Shown: piece by piece, positions 22,147 to 35,290 of the stretch | Layout of the letters: the number at the start of each line of letters is the position of its first letter | Position numbering within the stretch: the stretch's first letter is position 1 | Assembly: GCA_018350325.1 (NCBI GenBank) | Contig: JAEVLN010000001.1 | Span: forward strand, 1,725,501-1,789,500 | Reading direction: 5' to 3' | From: Globodera rostochiensis | Taxonomy: Eukaryota > Nematoda > Chromadorea > Rhabditida > Heteroderidae | DNA length: 64,000 nucleotides | Notes under the pieces: generated by a model | What the model was told of the DNA's origin: nothing | Database searches by the model: none | The model's input: the letters and a program-made list of their open reading frames with translations, nothing else | Made by a program: the position numbers and the translations under genes

Positions 22147-24407
22147 TCATCCTCGCGGGTCCCGTCGCACAGTGGAAGTTCGCACATCAGCCCTTCGCTG
22201 GTAGAACACAATGTAAGCATTCCGCGTGTTCGGCTCATCCTCCTCGCTTTCGCTTAACTGAAAAAAAACAAAAATTTTAAACAGGACAACAATTTAAAAT
22301 TGGCAATTTGCTTACAAAAGTTTTCGAGTCATTGCAGAAAATCCATTTGTTGGAAGACAAATCGCGCACATACGAGCAGTAGTGGCCGAAGTTGAGTTGG
22401 CCTTGATGAGTCTGTTGGGGGGGGGGGAAATGTACAAATTGGGAAAATAAATGTCATATCGCAACAAATGTCTTACCACAATTCCAATGCAGAAATAGCG
22501 TGAGTTGATCAAGAATTGTTGTGGGACATCGCGCGCAAAATATGGGCTCGGATCAAAGTTGTCGAGTGGAAACGAAACGGGCACGCCCTGTTTGCTGAAT
22601 CGCCCCAGAGAGGGCACGAAAATGAAGCGTTTGAAGCAAATGACCTGAAATGAGAGTTTTGAGTCACAAAAAAAACAAAAAAAGATGAAAAAAAAGTGCT
22701 ACCAGAATGTCGGGCAGCCGCGTGAATGACAATTGTTTGGCCAATTTGGAGGAGGGACTTTTGCAGTTGTCGCAGTGCGAACCGTCGATTTGTTCTTCGC
22801 TTGTGAAGTCCTTGAGACAGGCGTCGATGCTCAGCAAATCGGACCAATCAGCCTCCGCCAGCGACGGATCATCAGAAAAGAGCTGAAAAAAACAATGGAA
22901 CGATCATCAAATCAAAAGTTGAAAAATAACAACAAAAACTCACCGAGTCACTGTAGATCTCAATGAAACGGTTTCCGTAGTCAGCGGCTATATTTTCGGC
23001 TTCAAAGCACCAAATTTCAATGCCATGGAGCGACACACCCATCAGAGTGCAGCCAGGTTCGGCCTCATCCTTTTTGGCATTAAACATTCGTGAAACATCC
23101 GCCTTAAAGGGATCAAATGCACTCTCAAAAATTACTGCCTAAATATGCTTATACATTGTATTTCCGGTCACTTTTGTTCTGAATGATGATGTGTCCTTCG
23201 CCAGTGGCAATGCCAATTCGTTCGCAAATGAGCTGTTTTATGCCCGCAAGTTCGGTGGTCGACGGAATTTGCATGGCGTACCGAACAACCGTACTGTTGA
23301 TGTCACTTCTGACCGCTGAAAGTGATTAATCATTAAAAAAAATTTGGAACGCAAACGCTTCCCCCCAATCTTCTTACCTTTGAAGAGGATCCAAATGCTT
23401 TCAGGAACGGGAATTTGCAACTGCAACATTGTGAACAGCTCGAAGGTGTTGGACGAATGTGCACAATTTGGACAATGCAATTTGGAGAGGAATTGTCCAG
23501 CGAACAAATCCAGAACCTTTGAAGGGGGGGGGACAAATTTAATGCTTAACTGACACATGTTCATAAAATGCTTACAATGCTGCCCTCCTTTGCGCTGAGC
23601 ACTTCTTTCTTCCATTGCTTAAATATACGCATTAATTAAATATTGGCCAATTTAAATGAAAGCGTTTTACTTACATTGTGCGCATTTTGCCACATTCCGT
23701 CCCCATCGTGCACAGTGCCGTCGTCGGCTCCCGCAATCGCCCTCTTCTCCGCCGACATTTCTTCGCTGGGAACTCCTCGTTTTGCTTCCGGAACTTTCTT
23801 CAGAGATTCGTGCAACGCGTCCAAGAAAAACTGAAGGAATTCCTGACTGTCGTGTTGTTCATCGTCCGCAAAGAGGGTGCTCGTTGCGGTGATGGCTTCC
23901 TGAAAATGAGAATTACCTCAAATTCCCCCACCAACCCATGCCCATGACCACCTTCAATTCGTGTGGTGATGCGGTCTCCTTGCGTACCAGAAGAGCACGG
24001 AGCATTTGGGCATATTTTCTCACCATTGGCAAGTGGGAAAAGCGTTGTTCACTGAGAAAATGTTCAAGACTGATCATGTTTAACAAATTTTGCATAAAAA
24101 AAACCCACTTGTTGAGCAGAAAATTGCTGAGTTCGGACACATTTGCCAGTGTTTGGATGGCCGCTCCCATGTAACAAGTGCTGCCGATGTTAAGCACTCC
24201 GCCCAACACGCTTGGTTCGTTCACTGAGTCAGGCAATTTTGGTTGAGGCGCGCTTGGTTCGTCCACTGAGCCCGGTATTGATTGAGGCACTCCGTCCGAC
24301 GTTTTTGGTCCAAATTTGCCGAATACACGTTCAGATAATTCGCGACGTTCGCTCCAGTCCTCGTCATTTGACCCGTTCTCAACCAAACCTGAAAAAAAGT
24401 TTTTCAT
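22147..24407 (-). CDS. Ubiquitin-specific protease (peptidase family C19)
   Basis: A cysteine protease that removes ubiquitin from proteins. Exons: 24407-24109, 24069-23952, 23899-23675, 23617-23576, 23516-23378, 23315-23155, 23102-22944, 22882-22703, 22644-22477, 22411-22316, 22257-22147; 565 residues. The Cys box GGVLNIGSTCYMGA has the catalytic Cys near residue 78 and the oxyanion Asn five residues before it. DSQEFLQFFLDAL follows in the QDAHEF position. Two CxxC pairs (CPNC, CDNC) suggest a zinc ribbon. VICFKRF and the His box FGHYCSYVRD (His near 507) with CND near 523-525 complete the site. So the enzyme looks active, although the usual Asn after CYM is Gly. The start at 24407 is provisional: in-frame open exons near 24520-24760 may encode more N-terminus, but phases could not be settled. 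No upstream DUSP or UBL domain was recognised, and the subfamily is not assigned. Confidence 0.85.
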
Positions 24408-25244
24408 GATGATGGCTTAAATTTTCCGATAGTCCCAAGCAAATCCCATCTTTCAACACCGCCCATTCCCACATTCATGGTCAACCCCCCTTTTCAGATT
24501 TCAGTTATGCACTCAACTTCATCCTCTGGTAAATCATCGCGAGGAGTCTCGGCCACTGCTCCCATTGTTTGATGCGTGTACTCGTAGAGTTCCCTGAATT
24601 TGTTTTTTAGAAAAAAAAGTTGAGATAAAACAGCACTGCTGACCGGTTATGAGATGGCACTTCGGTGTGATGTAAGTCCAACACTCGTTGAGCAGCTTTA
24701 CTCCAATAAAGTGTAACGGAGTAGGGAACACGACGGACGGAGTTAATTATCTGAAATAAGTTTAATTCAATGAGACAAATTGACGTGGCGCCAAAAATTT
24801 TGAAACAATTAATTCCTAGAACAACGAGCCAAACAAAAACAAATTTGGGTATCTATCAAGGCTTTTTGTGGGTAGAAGCCAGTACGAACTTCAAAAAACC
24901 TAGGGTCAGAAAAGTGCGAAAAATCTTTTTGGAAATTTAAAAAAACATAAGGAAAAACTTAAGAATAAACCGATTTTGCATATAAATGATATGCCATTCG
25001 ATTCGTCTCGATGAGACAAAACGAAAGGTGTTCTTGCTAATACGTATAACTGCTAGGGTGGGGGGATCAGAAAAGTGGCAGTTTGTCCTAGCGCCGTTTT
25101 AAATTCATTTGAAGTTCGCATAACCTTTTGCTCATTCATTGCACGCTTTTGGTGCAATCCATTTGTGTGGGGCGTATTTAAGGCAAGGTTTTCCCCCATT
25201 CAGACTACATTGTGTCTGCTTTGCTTCCAAAACCATCAAACGCC
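24408..25244. other. Divergent promoter region, possible extra USP 5' exons
   Basis: Lies between the minus-strand USP gene and the plus-strand mini-exon gene. On the minus strand, segments near 24500-24593 and 24648-24757 are open and bordered by AG and GT, and could be 5' exons of the USP gene. On the plus strand a TATA-like GTATTTAAGG at about 25174 and an AG (TTCAG at about 25199-25203) precede the ATG at 25245. The AG could be a spliced-leader acceptor. Both readings are inference. Confidence 0.4.
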
Positions 25245-27711
25245 ATGCTCGTCACCACGTTAATTCCTCTTCAATTGATGGCAATTGTCGTCGCAGCAGT
25301 GTTTGTGATCATTGCCCAATGTTGTGGCCGTGGCAGGAAGGTAGAGTCATCTTTTGTTCCGGCTTTGTTCACATTACATTCACTTATTTAAGAAAGGCGG
25401 TGCGTTCAAAGTGGGTTGTCGTAGTTTTTCTTGTTTTTTTCATTACTTTGTTTTAACAGAGTCGTGCCAGGAAGGCTCCTGCCAAGAAAGGTGGTCTGTT
25501 CAAAGTGGGTTATCAATGTTTTTGTTGGTTTTCATTCTTTGTTTTAACAGAGTCGTGCTAAGAAGACTCCTGCCAAGAAAAGCGGTCTGTCCAAAGTGGG
25601 TTGTCATAGTTTTTCTTGTTTTTTTCATTACTTTGTTTTAACAGAGTCCTGCTAAGAAGGCTGCTGCCAAGAAAGAAGTTAAGTCCAAAGTGGGTTATCG
25701 TTGTTTTTGTTCTTTTTTCATTCTTTGTTTAACAGAGTCCTGCTAAGAAGGATCCAGAAACTCCGTCTCCTGCCAAGAAAGATGCTAAGTCCAAAGTGGG
25801 TTATCGTTGTTTTTGTTCTTTTTTCATTTTTTGTTTTAAAAGAGTCCTAAGAAGGCTCCAGAAACTCCGTCTCCTGCCAAGAAAGATGTTAAGTCCAAAG
25901 TGGGTTATCGTTGCTTTTGTTCTTTTTTTCATTTTTTTGTTTTAACAGAGTCCTGCTAAGAAGGCTCCAGAAACTCCGTCTCCTGCCAAGAAAGATGTTC
26001 AGCCCAAAGTGGGTTTTCGTTGTTTTTCTTCTTTTTTTTTCATTTTTTGTTTTAACAGACTCCCGCTAAGAAGACTCCTGAACGTCCTCCGCCTCCTTCC
26101 CAGAAAGGTGGTCCGCCCAAAGTAGGTTTTGTTGGTTTTCTTCTTTTTTTTTATTACTTGTTTTAGCAGACTCCCGCTAAGAAGACTCCTGAACATCCTC
26201 TGGTCGAGAAAGGTGGTCCGCCCAAAGTGGGTTTTCGTTGTTTTCCTTCTGTTTTCATTTCTTGTTTTACAGACTCCCGCTAAGAAGGCTCCTGAACATA
26301 CTGAGTCTCCGGTTGAGAAAGGTGGTCTGCCCAAAGTGGGTTTTCGTTGTTTTCCTTCTGTTTTCATTTCTTGTTTTACAGACTCCCGCTAAGAAGACTC
26401 CTGAACGTCCTCCGTCTCCTGCCAAGAAAGGTGGTCCGCCCAAAGTGGGTTTTCGTTGTTTTTCTTCTGTTTCATTCCGTGTTTTAACAGACTCCCGCTA
26501 AGAAGACTCCTGAACATCCTCTGGTCGAGAAAGGTGGTCCGCCCAAAGTGGGTTTTCGTTGTTTTTCTTCTGTCTTCATTTATTGTTTTAACAGACTCCC
26601 GGAAAGAAGGCTCTTGAACATCCTGAATCTCCGGTCGAGAAAGGTGGTCAGCCCAAAGTGAGTTTTCGTTGTTTTTCTTCTGTCTTCTGTCTTCATTTAT
26701 TGTTTTAACAGACTCCCGGAAAGAAGGCTCTTGAACATCCTGAATCTCCGGTCGAGAAAGGTGGTCAGCCCAAAGTGAGTTTTCGTTGTTTTTCTTCTGT
26801 CTTCTGTCTTCATTTATTGTTTTAACAGACTCCCGGAAAGAAGGCTCTTGAACATCCTGAATCTCCGGTCGAGAAAGGTGGTCAGCCCAAAGTGGGTTTT
26901 CGTTGTTTTTCTTCTGTTTTCATTCCGTGTTTTAACAGACTCCCGGAAAGAAGGCTCCTGAACGTCCTCCATCTCCTGCCAAGAAAGGTGGTCCGCCCAA
27001 AGTGAGTTTTCGTTATTTTTCTTCGGTTTTCATTCCGTGTTTTAACAGACTCCCGCTAAGAAGACTCCTGAACATCCTCTGGTCGAGAAAGGTGGTCTGC
27101 CCAAAGTGGGTTTCGTTGTTTTTCGTCTGTTTTCATTTCTTGTTTTAACAGACTCCCGCTAAGAAGACTCCTGAACATTCTGACTATGAGCCTCCGGTCG
27201 AGAAAGCTGGTCCGTTCAAAGTGGGTTTTCGTTGTTTTTTGTTTTTCATTCTTTGTTTTAGAAGAGTCCTGTTACTTCACCTCATCCGGTTGCTGATCCC
27301 TATTCGGTTCCTGAAGTGCCTTTTTCGGTTCCTGCTGCTGCTGCTGCTGCTGCAGCACCATTTTTACAACTGAACTTCAACCAGCAGGCGGCTAGCCCGG
27401 CATTCCAGCCGGTTTTCCAGCCGGTTAGCCCGGCATTCCAGCCGGTTAGCCCGGCGTTCCAGCAGGCTAGCCCGATTCTTCGTGGAAGACAAAATGTGGA
27501 CCAAAATTCACCGTTTACTGGTCTGTCTGAAAATGACCCGTACAATAATTCGGATGAGCCTGCTGACAACAATGATGATCAACCCGATCCGGAAGAAACG
27601 GATGAGCCTGCTGTCGGTAAAGACGATCAATCTATGGGCAAGGATGACGCGTACAATCTCTTGAAGAGCCGCAAGAACAATGATGATGACCTGTACAATA
27701 TCTTGAAATGA
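25245..27711 (+). CDS. Membrane or secreted protein built from 18 tandem Lys/Pro-rich mini-exons
   Basis: Function unknown. Exon 1 (25245-25340) encodes a 24-residue hydrophobic start ending CCGRGRK, a signal peptide or signal anchor. Then mini-exons: 25393-25410, 25460-25504, 25551-25595, 25645-25689, 25736-25795, 25843-25899, 25949-26008, 26059-26121, 26170-26226, 26273-26335, 26382-26444, 26491-26547, 26595-26657, 26712-26774, 26829-26891, 26939-27001, 27049-27105, 27152-27220; last exon 27265-27711. About 517 residues. Units read SPAKKAPETPSPAKKDVKSK early and TPAKKTPEHPLVEKGGPPK late. Every mini-exon is 3n long and phase 0 at both ends; introns are about 45-55 bases, start GTGGGT or GTGAGT, end AACAG and are nearly identical. 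The last exon has Ala runs, four SPAFQPV-like repeats and an acidic Asn/Asp-rich tail ending YNILK. SPAKK resembles DNA-binding SPKK motifs of histone H1, but the N-terminus argues for secretion. Could be a parasitism effector; unproven. Confidence 0.75.
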
Positions 27712-28007
27712 AGAGCCTACATGTGATTTCAAACATAGGATTGTGCCACATAATTTTTGTATGTATTGTCGCTTTTATTGATTTGCAGAGCCAAATAAAC
27801 ATAATACATATGTGTACTATAATTGTCCTGAATGGTGCGCATCAACACCAGACTAAAAATTAGAACTGTTTTTTTGTTTTAACCCGTCAAAAGGCTTAAC
27901 CAAATTTTGGGAATAAAGAACATTACATAAGTATATACGAATTAATGTTATTACAACGTGCGATCAGAAAAAAAAAATGGGAATGTATTGAATGAAATTC
28001 ATCGACA

Positions 28008-31000
28008 TCAGCACATCGTTTTCCTCAACAATTTGCAAATTGCGTGCAGAAGTGAGAAGAGGGCAGGAAGCAAGCACAGCGAATGGACAGCGCACAAAAC
28101 GATGCAAACGCATAGTACCCGAACAAATACCTGCAATTAAAAAATAAATTAAAATAATTCCTTTTAAAAAATTGGCTTAAAATTTTTTTCTCATAAAAAG
28201 GACCTGCGCAGTATAAATTGGCACAATGAGTAGGGCGAGAACGCAGATGCATGTGCCTTCAAACAAAAAATCGGCTCATTTTCTCATTTCCAAACCCCCC
28301 CTCCCCCCCGTTACATAGGGATGCAAGTACGGCCGGAACTCCGACAGAAGTGAATGCGTGACGAATTTGTTGCTCAACATTCTGAACGCCATTGACGACT
28401 TGGCCACCAGAATTGGCCGCCCATTTGGCTGCATGGAAATGGTAGGCGACATGGGCCTGAAACACACCAAAAATTTGCGTGTCCTTCCGAAGACTCCCGA
28501 CTGACTAATGCCGCCCCCCGAAGAGTCGGAGACAAAAATTGCACCCACCGGCATGTCCACGCTGAAGCCGATGGAAATGGTCACTGCCGCCATCACCACC
28601 GGGTCCATGGTCATGCCCATCAGTGCCATTATGCCCAATGTTTCTTCAATGGAAATCTGTTGGATCGTAAAATAATGGCATGCCCGGAGGCGCATTTTAC
28701 CAATGAAAATGGAGCAAATGACGCACGTAGTGACAAACACCACAAACACATTGCACATGAAAATGCCACAAATTGCAGCCATACAAAGCAGCGTGACTAC
28801 CACGGATTGCCAAATGTTAGTGGGCTAAATTGAGAATTTTAACGGAATTTTTGAATGATTTCATTTTTGGAATCAATAAAAAATTTTGGGCCCAGTAAGA
28901 CGTCGGTATCCGGGTCGTAGACCCCACCGTCCGGCACGTAAAATTCAAGAATTCTGGAACTCGTAGACCCCACCACCAGGCACGTAAAGAATTCCAGAAT
29001 TTCGGTCTAAAAATTCCAGAGATTCTGGAACTCGTAGACCCCACAACCAGGCACGTAAAGAATTCCAGAATTTCGGTCTCCAGCACGTAAAAATTCCAGA
29101 ATTCTGGAACTCGTAGACCCCACCACAGGCACGTAAAAGATCCAGAATTCCGGTAGTCGCCACGTAAAAATTCCAGAATTCTGGAACTCGTAGACCCCAC
29201 CACCAGGCACGTAAAGATTCTAGAATTTCGGTCTTCAGCACGTAAAAATTCCAGAGATTCTGGAACTCGTAGACCCCACCACCAGGCACGTAAAGAATTC
29301 TAGAATTCCGGTTCTTCAGCACGTAAAAGATTCCAGAATTTCGGTCTTCAGCACTAAAATTCCAGAATTCTGGAACTCGTAGACCCCACCACCAGGCACG
29401 TAAAGAATTCCAGAATTCCGGTCTCCAGCACGTAAAAATTCCAGAGATTCTGGAACTCGTAGACCACACCATCAGGCACGTAAAAAATTCAGAATTCCGG
29501 TTCTTCAGCACGTAAAAGATCCAGAATTCCGGTAGTCGCCACGTAAAAATTCCAGAATTCTGGAACTCGTAGACCCCACCACCAGGCACGTAAAGATTCT
29601 AGAATTCCGGTTCTTCAGCACGTAAAAATTCCAGAATTCTGGAACTCGTAGACCCCACCACCAGGCACGTAAAGATTCTAGAATTCCGGTTCTTCAGCAC
29701 GTAAAAATTCCAGAATTCCGGTCTTTAGCACGTAAAAATTCTAGCATTCTGGAACTTGTAGACCCCATATCCGGCACGTAAAAAATTCCAGAATTCTGGA
29801 ACTCGTAGACCTCACCATCAGGCACCTAAAAACCAGAATTCTAGAACTCGTAGACCCACCATCAAGCACGTAAAAATTCCAGAATTCCGGTCTTTAGCAC
29901 GTAAAAATTCTAGCATTCTGGAACTCGTAAACCCCACAATCAAGCACGTAAAAAATTCCAGAATTCCGGACTCCAAAGATCGCGCGATAAAACACGTAAC
30001 AGAATTCTGAGCTCGAAGACTCAAAATCCGGCAATGAACACGTAAAAATTCCAGAATTCCGGTCTTCAGCATGTAAAAATTCCAGAAACTTGAACTCGTA
30101 GACCCCAGGCGCGTAAAAATTCCAGAATTCCGGACCGCGCCATCAGGCACGTAAAATTTGCTAGCTGGAATTCCGGACCCAAAAGATGCTGGGCATCCGG
30201 CCCGGCATCATGCATGCCATGGCACCTACCATGTTCTCCAACAAGTCCAAGTACAGTCCGTCATCGTGCAACACGGACACGTTGAACTCCGCCACATATT
30301 TGTCCACTACATTGCGCCAATCGCTCAACATCAGTGCCCGGTTGTACCAGTTCTGCAGATCATCGCCATGGTACGCAACCGTGGCCATCAGCGTGTCCAG
30401 CACTGTGCGGTTACGGACTTGTCCGTCCCCGTCCTTGTCGAGCTGGTTGTGAAACTTGAGCAGACCGCGCCAATGCCGAAACTCGGGCCAATTAAGGACT
30501 TGACGAGTAAATGGGGTGGATGATGATCAAACAAAGAAACAGTTCATAAAGCAAATTCAATTTAAACAAAAATAATGCGGGACAAGGCCTGACAAATCCT
30601 TCAGCTGCTTGGGGTTGAAAACCGGAAAGCTTGGAAGCCCCCTAGGGGCCAAAAGTTTAGAAAAATTGCCGTCATGAGAAAATTTAATTTTTTTTTTGAA
30701 AAAGAAAACCCCACAAGTGTCCAAGTCAGACAAGTCGAATTGATGCTCTTCACGTGTTGATTTTGAAGAATTGTTGTTGCCTTCGATCACTCCGTCCAAA
30801 AGATCGCTGTCGTCGTCGCGCATGAACGTCTCGAACTCTTCGTATGTTCGCACAAAGTACAGACTGCTTTCTGCCGGATAGGCATACTTTCTGGAGAAAG
30901 CACCAAACATATTTATATTTAAAAAAAATTAAATTTTTTTGATTGGAAATTTTGGGGAAAACCTACTCTTTTAAAAAAGAATTAATTTTTGGCTAATTTC

Positions 31001-34000
31001 GTTTGCTCAGATATTCTCACAATAAAAGAATTGTTTTAGAGTTAAAATTTAAAAATAATTACAAAATACTTAAATTTAAACCCTCATATTTCTTATTTTT
31101 ATTGTAAATGCCTAAAAACTGCTCACAATTGTTCCATTTGCTCGATCAACTCATTCAAATGGCGTCTTCGCGTCGCGTTTGACAGATCGCCAGGATTGTT
31201 GACGAAGAGTTGGGCGGTTGTGTAAAAGGGCAACACCTTTTCCTCACGGTGCTTCTCAATTTCCAACAGCGGCGAATCGGGCGGGAACAGCTTCTTTAGC
31301 GTCAAATTGATCTCGAACGTCAGCAATGCCTGGGGGGGGAATTTAATTTTAAATTTGCCACTTTTTTTTTTCAAAATTTTAAAACAAAAATACACACCCC
31401 CCCCCATCTCAAAATTGAAGCTCGCTCACATTGAGACAGACCACCAAAAATGCCGCCCAAACTGCGCAGATGAACATGGAGCAGACAGCGTTTGAGACCA
31501 AAAACAAAACCGATCAAAAAAAAGAATGAGACTCCACTGACCAGACGAATGTAAATGTCAGTGCACGAGTTCAAGCAGTTCACCATGGAGTGCCGAAAGC
31601 GGCCCATCTGGTCCGACTTTATGTCGTGCACACTGTTTTTTGTATGAATTTTGTCATTGCTTCGCCTGTTCGATGCCAATTCCCGCCGGGCACAAATGAC
31701 GAGCACTTAAAAAATGAAACATTTTGCTCCAAAAAGTTTTTTGAAAAAAAACACCTGCAGTGAACAAAGTGATTTGGTAGAAAAAGTCGACGATAATCTG
31801 TGAAAAAAGAATATGCACATTGAAAATCGCTAAATTAAATTATTTATAGTGATTTTTGTCTTTATTCAATATTTTAACTGATCATTAAACATGTTATCAA
31901 AAAGGTATTGTAAGAGATCTGATCAGTAGTGATCAGTCACTTCAAAAAGGTTGGGCCAAGGACCACTGATTTGCACCGATTGTTAGGTGAATGATCAGAT
32001 CAGCAGAGAGAGTTGGATTATTTAAAAATTCACAATCAAATGTTCTGATCACTTTAAAAAGACGGGCCAACAAAAAGTGATCAGTGCCTGCGCTTTCGGT
32101 ATAAGCACCTGCGCAACTCACCCACCGATGCAATGTTGCCCACACAGAGCAGTGTGATCTCTTCAGAGCCAATGAACGCGCCGACCAGGTCGGCAAAAAT
32201 GTTGGTGAGTGCCGAGATGAGAATGGCGGGCCCCGTCTCCTCCAACACTTCGGCCAACTGTTCAGCTACTGCCATATTCACCGGCAACTCATCGTGTGCC
32301 TTTGTGGCACTGTTGTGCCGCCGTTTTGAGGCGAGTTGCCAAGAATGAATCATTAGAAAAGCGTCATCAATGCCTAAAACAAACGGTTAATTTTTCCGTG
32401 CCCGCGTTGGCGATGGCATTTTTCTGGCACAAAAAGTCCGACAACAATTTTTGATTTAAAATTTGATCACGGATGAATAAATCACAAATTTGCACGGCCA
32501 CTGAACTGACCTAATGCCAAGATCAGAAACGGTGTGACGGCCAGAATTGAACTGTTTCGAATGCCGGCAAAAAACAAAAGGCCCAACGCGGTGCCGCTGG
32601 CCATAAACGGGCACAAACAAGCAAAAAACGCAACAGGTAGCTACAACAAAATTGATATTAGAGTTTGAAAACAATTTAATTATAATTACAGCGGTTCGTT
32701 CATCCCGCACTCGCCCCGGGGATACCGTAACCCGAAGGGTAGCCCAAGCCTCGGAGCCACCAAAGGTTCCCCCCCCCCGGCGATCCCGAAAGCTGTGAAC
32801 AGACAGACCACAGTTGTGCCGCGGTTCTCGGACAAAATTAATCCCCAATTTACTCGGGTCTTGGCATTCAGCCCGTAGGCAAAAGTGTTCAAAAAAAAAT
32901 GTTGCCAATTCTTTTTTGTGTCGACTTAACCCGTCGTCCAACACACCCTGTAGATGGACATCTGGTGCATGAAGAAGGCGGACAACGAATTGGTGACCAC
33001 TGCGCACAGAATCATCACGGCCAGTCCGATGCCGAAATAGGAGCGGATGATGTTGCCGGCCCGGTCCACCTCCACTTGAACGTAGCTAAAAATGCCGTAA
33101 AAGTTTTTTTGTAAATGCCAAAAAATAAATTTAATAATGCCAAAAAAAAGTTGCTAAAATTGGCCAAGAAAGCCCAGCATTGTGATAAATTAAAGAATTT
33201 TAATGCTAAAAAAATGTTATTAAAAAAATTGATATAAAAATAAAAATTAAATAATTCAAAATGCAAACTCACGATGTTGAGATGGTCAGAACTTGGATGT
33301 GTTGTCCAACATATTGACTGATATTATGTTAAAAATAATTAAAATATAAAAATAATTCCGAACTCCTTGAAGTAGTTGGAAAGTCTCATCTCGTAGTCGC
33401 TGAAAAATGTGCCAAATTTAGTAAAACGATCACTTTCCGGCACCCCCCCCCCCCATTTGTTGTGCCTTGCCTGATGTCGTCGTCGACCCAGCCGCCGATG
33501 CGTTCCGCTCTGTACAACAATACAAGCATCTCCACGCTGTCCATGTTGCTGACCCGTTTTGATGACGATTTTGAAGAGGCGTTGGCAAAATGAATGCCGA
33601 AAAAATTGGGCTAAACTTTGCAGTTTAAAAATGCCAAAAATAACTGCTCAATGATCAAGGTCGGAGCAGAGTAATATATTGATTAGAGACCGGACTTGAG
33701 CTTCGAGCGAGATCTCGAGTCGAGATTCTCAAAAAAATCTCGGTCTCAAAAAACATTTTTAGTCGAGCGAGATGAGTATCTAGTCGAGATCCTCGAGACG
33801 AGATCTCGTCTCGACCGGTCTCTAATATTGATCAGGGTTAAGGAAAAAAATAATGATCAGAGTACATTGATCAGAATAAGGGAAGAAATAAAATGATCAT
33901 GATCATATTTTGAACAGGTTAAGAAAAGAAGGTGATCGTACCTGGATGTTAACACGTTGTCCGAACACTGTAGCCGTGGGATAGTCGAGTTTCATATGAC

Positions 34001-35290
34001 TACTCGGCTGCTCATGTTTGGCCAACTGTCGTTGATGGTCTTTGAAGCCGGCCTGTGCAAAATTGGCACAAAATTGCCGTCAACGATTTTGGACGGACAA
34101 AAAAGTGTAAAAAAACGCGCGATTTTCAAGCCGTTTAAATGTTCCAAAAAAGTTTTTTGCTGTACTTTGATTGAAATTGGCTCTGGCACTCACATAAAAC
34201 AGCTGAACCGGCTCGTTGATGGTACAGAAGCGACGACAAATCCGCGCGAATGGCTCATGCCGCTGAGTGATCCGGTTGAAGATGGTCAAATTGTGTTGGA
34301 TCAGAGAGTCCACCTGAAGTGTGCTGTGATCATGAAGCTTTTGAAAATCCGGGATTAAATTTTAGGCAGTCCCGGTGCTGGGGGGGCATTTTTGAGGCCG
34401 AGATTCATTCAGACCAATTTTTACAAGAAATTCGTCAGTCATGGCCAAACTCGGGCAGTTCGGAAGTCCCGGCCCTCAAAGATCGTGGATTTTACGAGAT
34501 TTGGGGATCGGATATTCTGCAAATCTCGGCGGCAATCCCCCCGGCGACATTTTTTAGATAAAATAATTTTTCAGCATTTTTTCGCCCACGCACGCACCTC
34601 CACCGTCTCGCGTAGCGTGTCCAGGCCCAACATGTTGGTGCCGTTGCGTGGCAAAATCAGAACAAAGACGCGAATGCCGACACCGGACTGATCAAAAAAT
34701 TCGTCCCGTACATTGAACTCGTACAGCGAGCGTGACCCATACGGTGTGTAGCCGCGAATGTTGTTTTTGTGCCTTTAAAAGGGACGAGAAAAAAATTATG
34801 GCTTTTCTCTCCGACGCTATCAAACCCCGAAATGCGATCCCAACCCCGACTCCCCGACTTATCGCCTCGGGGGTTCGTGTCCAATCCAAACCGTGCCGTC
34901 CCAATCCCCCGATTTCCTAAAATGACGTCACACCCCCCTAAGGGTTGGGGAGGAACTCTATATGCGCATCAAATAAAGTAAAATTTTTTATTTTTTTGGC
35001 ATTTCGAGTGGTGTTCATGGGCCTGGGGCCTGCCGGCCCGGGTTGGAGCCGTCCAGCAGGACTTAATGTGGGTGGTGAACCGCCCACTAATATTTAAGTA
35101 TGCCATGCTTTGTTCTGGTCGTTTTGGCCACGCAAATGGCGGTCAATATGAAGCAGAAGAGCATAATTTTGTACGGATGTGCCACAACAAAATGGGCCCA
35201 GCGGCGATATGCGAGCCGAACAATGCCATGGAGACGATAAGAAAATTGCTCGGAGAATGCTGTCGGGCTTGGCGAAGCATCGCTTCTCAT
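28008..35290 (-). CDS. Patched-related (PTR) sterol-sensing-domain membrane protein
   Basis: A 12-pass RND-superfamily protein; nematode PTR proteins act in cuticle, molting and membrane traffic. Exons: 35290-35109, 34772-34598, 34313-34194, 34052-33942, 33610-33471, 33399-33364, 33317-33273, 33085-32947, 32640-32511, 32373-32126, 31797-31755, 31705-31547, 31461-31430, 31329-31127, 30890-30715, 30498-30230, 28824-28701, 28643-28549, 28456-28315, 28256-28204, 28130-28008; 914 residues. Features: TM1 near 35-55; GYTPYGSRS luminal motif; sterol-sensing domain from about 280 with LALGIDDAFLMIHSW (GxxxDD of RND permeases near 359-363); FLNWPEFRHW in the second luminal loop; IGFSVDMPAHVAYHF in the second repeat. 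Donors at 35108 (GCATGG) and 33470 (GCAAGG) are GC rather than GT. The intron 28825-30229 holds a large minisatellite. The first exon border is the least certain, and extra 5' exons are possible. Which PTR orthologue this is cannot be decided here. Confidence 0.88.
28905..30165. repeat. 1.3-kb minisatellite in a patched-related gene intron
   Basis: Many tandem copies of a mosaic unit: TTCCAGAATTCTGGAACTCG, TAGACCCCACCACCAGGCAC, GTAAA, alternating with GTCTTCAGCACGTAAAAATT. The TTCCAGAATTCTGGAA core is palindromic. It fills most of the intron between exons 30230-30498 and 28701-28824. Long open frames across it are repeat artefacts. Confidence 0.85.
33690..33830. repeat. GAGATCTCGAG palindrome-rich patch
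   Basis: Clustered overlapping palindromes (GAGATCTCGAGTCGAGATTC and similar) in the PTR intron between exons 33942-34052 and 33471-33610. A related patch lies at about 35460-35585 upstream of the gene. No gene content. Confidence 0.5.

Noticed and set aside
28644..28700. Continuous reading through this segment of the patched-related gene (KMRLRACHYFTIQQ)
   Set aside because: A GT-AG intron (donor after TTCATTG, acceptor ATTGAAG) restores the expected membrane segment with matching phase, so it was treated as an intron.
28905..30165. 214-codon and similar open frames on the minus strand
   Set aside because: Translation of the minisatellite; the phase and motifs of the flanking patched-related exons join cleanly without it.
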